Positions 61,013-64,000 of a DNA stretch of 64,000 bases are shown one piece after another. This DNA is from Siphlonurus alternatus. Its lineage: Eukaryota > Arthropoda > Insecta > Ephemeroptera > Siphlonuridae. Location of the stretch: assembly GCA_949825025.1 (NCBI GenBank), contig OX463788.1, positions 19,533,799-19,597,798 on the forward strand. Direction: 5' to 3'. The stretch's first letter is position 1. Every line of letters starts with the position of its first letter. The position numbers were made by a program, and so were the translations under genes. The notes below the pieces were generated by a model that had not been told where the DNA came from, made no database searches, and saw only the letters and a program-made list of their open reading frames with translations.

Positions 61013-63015
61013 ACTAATAGCAGTGGCGTAGCCAGGATTTGCCCAAGGGGGGGGGGGGTTCTTCAGGACAAAGATTTAGGAGAGCCCACTGGGGGGTTTG
61101 GGGGGCGAAGCCCCCCAATAGCCCGCCGCAGGCGCGATTTTTTTAAGGACACGCCCCTTTTTTAGGGTAAAATAATGGAAAAATACTATTATATTAGAGG
61201 GTAAAATATATGGCCTGATGCAATTTTTTTAACATTTTATATTTTTTTCACCCCATTTTTCAATTTCTTTTGAATACGTGCGTATTTTTCTGGATTTTGA
61301 AAAAGCTTTTGATAAGGTGCCTCATAGGGAGTTGGTAAATAAGGTTCGGCACTGCGTTGGAGATGAGGCGTTGGTGTCGCTGATTGAGGATTTTCTAAGG
61401 GATAGGGTGCAGAGAGTTAGGGTTGGAGCTGCGTTTTCAGACCATGTTAGAGTATCGTCAGGGGTTCCCCAGGGCAGTGTCTTGAGTCCTTTATTATTTC
61501 TGATTTATATAGAGGATTTGCCAAGAGGAGTGAAGTCGAAGGTGAGACTGTTTGCAGATGACAGTGTTGTGTATAGGAAGGTGGAAAGTGAGGATGACGT
61601 TGTTGAACTTCAGCAGGATCTTGATATTTTGCAAGGGTGGGTTGATGATAATGGGATGAAGTTGAATGTGGCGAAGTGTTGTGTGGTTGTGTTTGGCAGG
61701 AAAAGGACAAGGAGGGTGTTGCAGTATATATTGGGGGGTGAAGTTTTGAAAGAAGTTGAGAAGTACAAGTATTTGGGTGTGGTGCTGCACAGAAAATTCA
61801 TGTGGAATGAACATATTAAGTATGTTACTTCTAAGAGTAGAAAGTTCTTGGAGTTTGTTATGAAAAATCTGAAGGGAGCTAGTATGTTCGTGAGAGATAG
61901 CGCTTATAGAGCCATGGTGAGACCGATGCTTGAGTATGGATGTAGTGTTTGGGATCCATACAGGAATGTTGGGGTGAAGGAGTTGGAGAAGGTGCAGAGA
62001 AGAGCAGCGAGAAGAGTTATGGGGCGTATGGGAAGATGGAAGTTGGTGGGAGATGGAAAGGAGGTCAGAAAAGAGTTTGAGAGTGTAACTGCGATGATTG
62101 ATAAGTTAGGGTGGGAGTTGCTGGAGGAGAGAAGGAGAAATTGTAGACTTGGTGTTATGTATAAAATAACAAGAAATAGTGAGGGTTGGAGGGAGTTGAG
62201 CTCTCGTATTAAGAGAGGGGTTTACATTGGAAGGAGTGATCACAGTTGGAAGTTGGATTTTGTCGGCAGTAGAAGTGATGTGGGAAAATATTCCTTCATT
62301 AACAGGACTGTAAGAGAGTGGAATTTGCTGAAGGCAGAAGTTGTTGAAGCGGAGAGTTACGAGTTGTTTAAGAGGGTTTTGAGACAAGCAAACCCTTCGC
62401 GAGCCACCGTGGCGTAGCCACATTTGCCGCGTTAATTTTATTATTATTATTATAATAAATAAAGCTTTGAGTAAATCATTTTAAATAAATCAAGTAATTC
62501 ATGTAACCACTTTATATTATTTTTATAGAATCAGTGTACGTGTCATTTAATTGAATTTGATTTTTAAAATTTATTTAATAATCCATGTTCACATCATTAA
62601 GATATTGTGAAAAATAAAAAAAATAAAAAAGGGAATTGCTTCTCTTATTTTTGTTAAATTTTGTCTGCACCGGGCGCGTGGAGCAACCAATTAAATGAAA
62701 GTGCGGCACACGTGAGAGCGTTATATTTATACAATAGTAGTTATATGCACATGCATTTTGTAAGGGAAATAAAACATTTATTTATGAGTCACACTTTTTC
62801 CTCTTAAAATTAGAAACTAACTTATAATTTGTTTATTTCAAAGAAAAGACTACTTGATACCCCTAAATTTCAATTTTTTATTTAACTTTTTTTTTTCAAA
62901 TTTCTATAATTTTTCCTTTTTTCTTCTTATATCCAGTCACTACTCGATCTTCATGGGGGGGGGGTTTAAACCCCGAACCCCCCCCCCCCCCCGTGGCTAC
63001 GCCACTGACTAATAG
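61013..63015. mobile_element. hAT-type MITE, family B, with perfect 8-bp duplication, split by a LINE
   Basis: The element 61021-63007 has the same CAGTGGCGTAGCCA ends as 41097-41906 and is flanked by ACTAATAG on both sides (61013-61020 and 63008-63015). The interior matches the empty copy on both sides of the LINE at 61286-62455. Small differences (for example an added GTGTAC near 62535) show the copies have diverged somewhat. Confidence 0.94.
61286..62455 (+). mobile_element. 5'-truncated LINE with open reverse transcriptase frame, nested in the hAT MITE
   Basis: The frame to 62417 is uninterrupted. It starts in the reverse transcriptase A block (IFLDFEKAFDKVPHRELVNK), then SSGVPQGSVLSPLLFLIYIE, VRLFADDSVVY (FADD variant of the YADD box) and DDNGMKLNVAKC. 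It continues with EKYKYLGVVLHRKFMWNEHI, a Cys-poor C-terminal domain and SFINRTVREWNLLKAEVVEA, then a stop. Fingers, endonuclease and ORF1 are missing, so it is dead on arrival. It ends in a TTATTATTATTAT tail and joins the MITE at ATAAATAAAG. Its frame is intact and so probably recent. The clade is not certain (CR1/Jockey-like tail). Confidence 0.92.
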
Positions 63016-63049
63016 ACATGCATGTATAAGAAGGGCTCTTTTTTGAGTT

Positions 63050-63280
63050 GCCTGACTCTTTAAATTCGTCTCGCTTTCCACCCAGTGCAGTGATGCACTT
63101 GTGTGTGGTTCCCCCAAGCTTTGGACATCGCTTTGGTCCATTGAAAAAAAGTACAGGTGTCCGTCCTGACTGAGGTTTTCTACGGTTCCCTCAGTCTCAC
63201 TTCAGTGAATGTTATGAGCGTAACGCATAACAGGCCGTGGCCACCATCCTTTCCCTACCTTATCCCTACCCATTACCACG
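63050..63280. mobile_element. Possible RTE-like retroposon remnant
   Basis: TGAGGTTTTCTACGGTTCCC, then CAGGCCGTGGCCACCATCCT and TTCCCTACC resemble the conserved GGTTTCCC...AAGGCCACGGCC...TTCC word pattern of RTE-type tails widespread in arthropods. The match is from pattern memory only. Confidence 0.3.
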
Positions 63281-63299
63281 CCGCGAAATAAGCTCTTAG

Positions 63300-64000
63300 G
63301 GGTGTATCCTTGGGGGGAAAAAACTGCCCTGTGTATTGAAAATTAAAATGTGTTTAAAATGAGTGTTAAAAGGTGGTTAACAGATAAGTGTTTCTATAGT
63401 ATTAAAGAGACTACATTGACTATAATGAATAACTTCAAGCTATGAGAAATGATTGTTTTAGCTTTAATTAGTACTGATTTGTCCTATAAACCTCAACATA
63501 TAACATGTACTGCACATGCGGAATAAATTATGATTGTAGGAAGAAATGCAATTAATAAAAGATTTTGAATTTGGTAAAAGGATAGGGCCTAATCGCTGGA
63601 GAGGGGCGTGGCAATCAAACATTAAAATTTTAATGTTGATTTTTATAATAAGTTCTACAAACTTGGAAAATTTTGATAAAAAATCGGAGCAGTAACTTTA
63701 AATGCTGCATTTATTTTGTTACTTACTAAACAAAATCATGATCAATAGTTGTCCAAATAACTACATTGTACAGTACATTGTAACAAATTGAACGATTAAT
63801 TAAATTGATGTATTACTGTACAAGATCATGAGTGTTTAATATAATATTATTTTCTATGATATTATAATTATATATTTTAGAGTTGAAATTTAAAATATTC
63901 ACAAAACCCACAAATAGCTTGATGCGCCCTTAAATTATAATATTTACAGGCGGTTATTTTATGCAGGCTCTAGCTACTATAATATACTTTTGTTTAACTT
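63300..64000. other. AT-rich non-coding DNA
   Basis: I see no exon, repeat boundary or RNA gene. Confidence 0.5.

Noticed and set aside
61447..62423. Several minus-strand frames opposite the LINE
   Set aside because: Antisense shadows of the intact reverse transcriptase frame.

Overview
The window looks like nuclear DNA from an invertebrate animal. It is AT-rich, and its coding exons are short, carry GT-AG splice sites with matching phases and are separated by kilobase introns. Long microsatellites and several classes of eukaryotic transposon fill most of the rest. An arthropod is my best guess, because of a DUF4817-type mariner-like domain and a possible RTE-like retroposon tail near the right end, but this is weak evidence. 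There is no operon structure, no CRISPR array and no recognisable tRNA or rRNA.

Host genes. (1) A six-exon plus-strand gene spans 31789-54648. All five exon junctions keep frame, giving about 334 residues: a short basic N-tail, one signal-anchor membrane segment, a SEA domain and a ten-cysteine Frizzled-type cysteine-rich domain that ends at the stop codon, with AATAAA 12 bases later. It resembles the N-terminal stem of corin-like type II transmembrane proteases but has no protease or LDLa module in this window. (2) A minus-strand exon at 6691-6901 is rich in Pro, Ser and Thr and carries a Val-Lys-Ser-Glu sumoylation-like site; it is probably part of a nuclear regulator. (3) Two minus-strand exons at 56218-56520 encode the start of a family-A DNA polymerase domain (POLQ/POLN-like), separated by a 56-base intron; the second carries an apparent 1-base deletion. 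(4) A GC-rich segment ending in a strong splice donor at 59281 may be the 5' leader exon of a gene lying beyond the right edge.

Left third (1-20 kb): sparse AT-rich DNA with GC-rich islands at about 2.1, 4.7, 5.9 and 11.4-12.2 kb, hAT-type MITEs, short MITEs with GGGYGCGATT-like ends, and hexamer and pentamer microsatellites. Middle (20-31 kb): a dense cluster of foldback elements, two TA-flanked elements with long inverted repeats, a decayed non-LTR retrotransposon (29.1-30.8 kb) and further fragments of its 3' end. Gene region (31.8-54.6 kb): introns carrying a large element with hAT-like ends, more MITEs, a Penelope-like retroelement in head-to-head inverted arrangement (46.4-49.3 kb) and an inverted pair of DUF4817 transposase fragments. 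Right end (54.7-64 kb): a LINE C-terminal fragment, the polymerase exons, and a hAT MITE with a perfect 8-bp duplication that has been split by a LINE.

The most striking signal is a set of unrelated long foldback elements, all bounded by TTAA: four families by sequence, six complete copies and one half copy. One insertion is proven inside the window by an empty site in the inverted Penelope copy.
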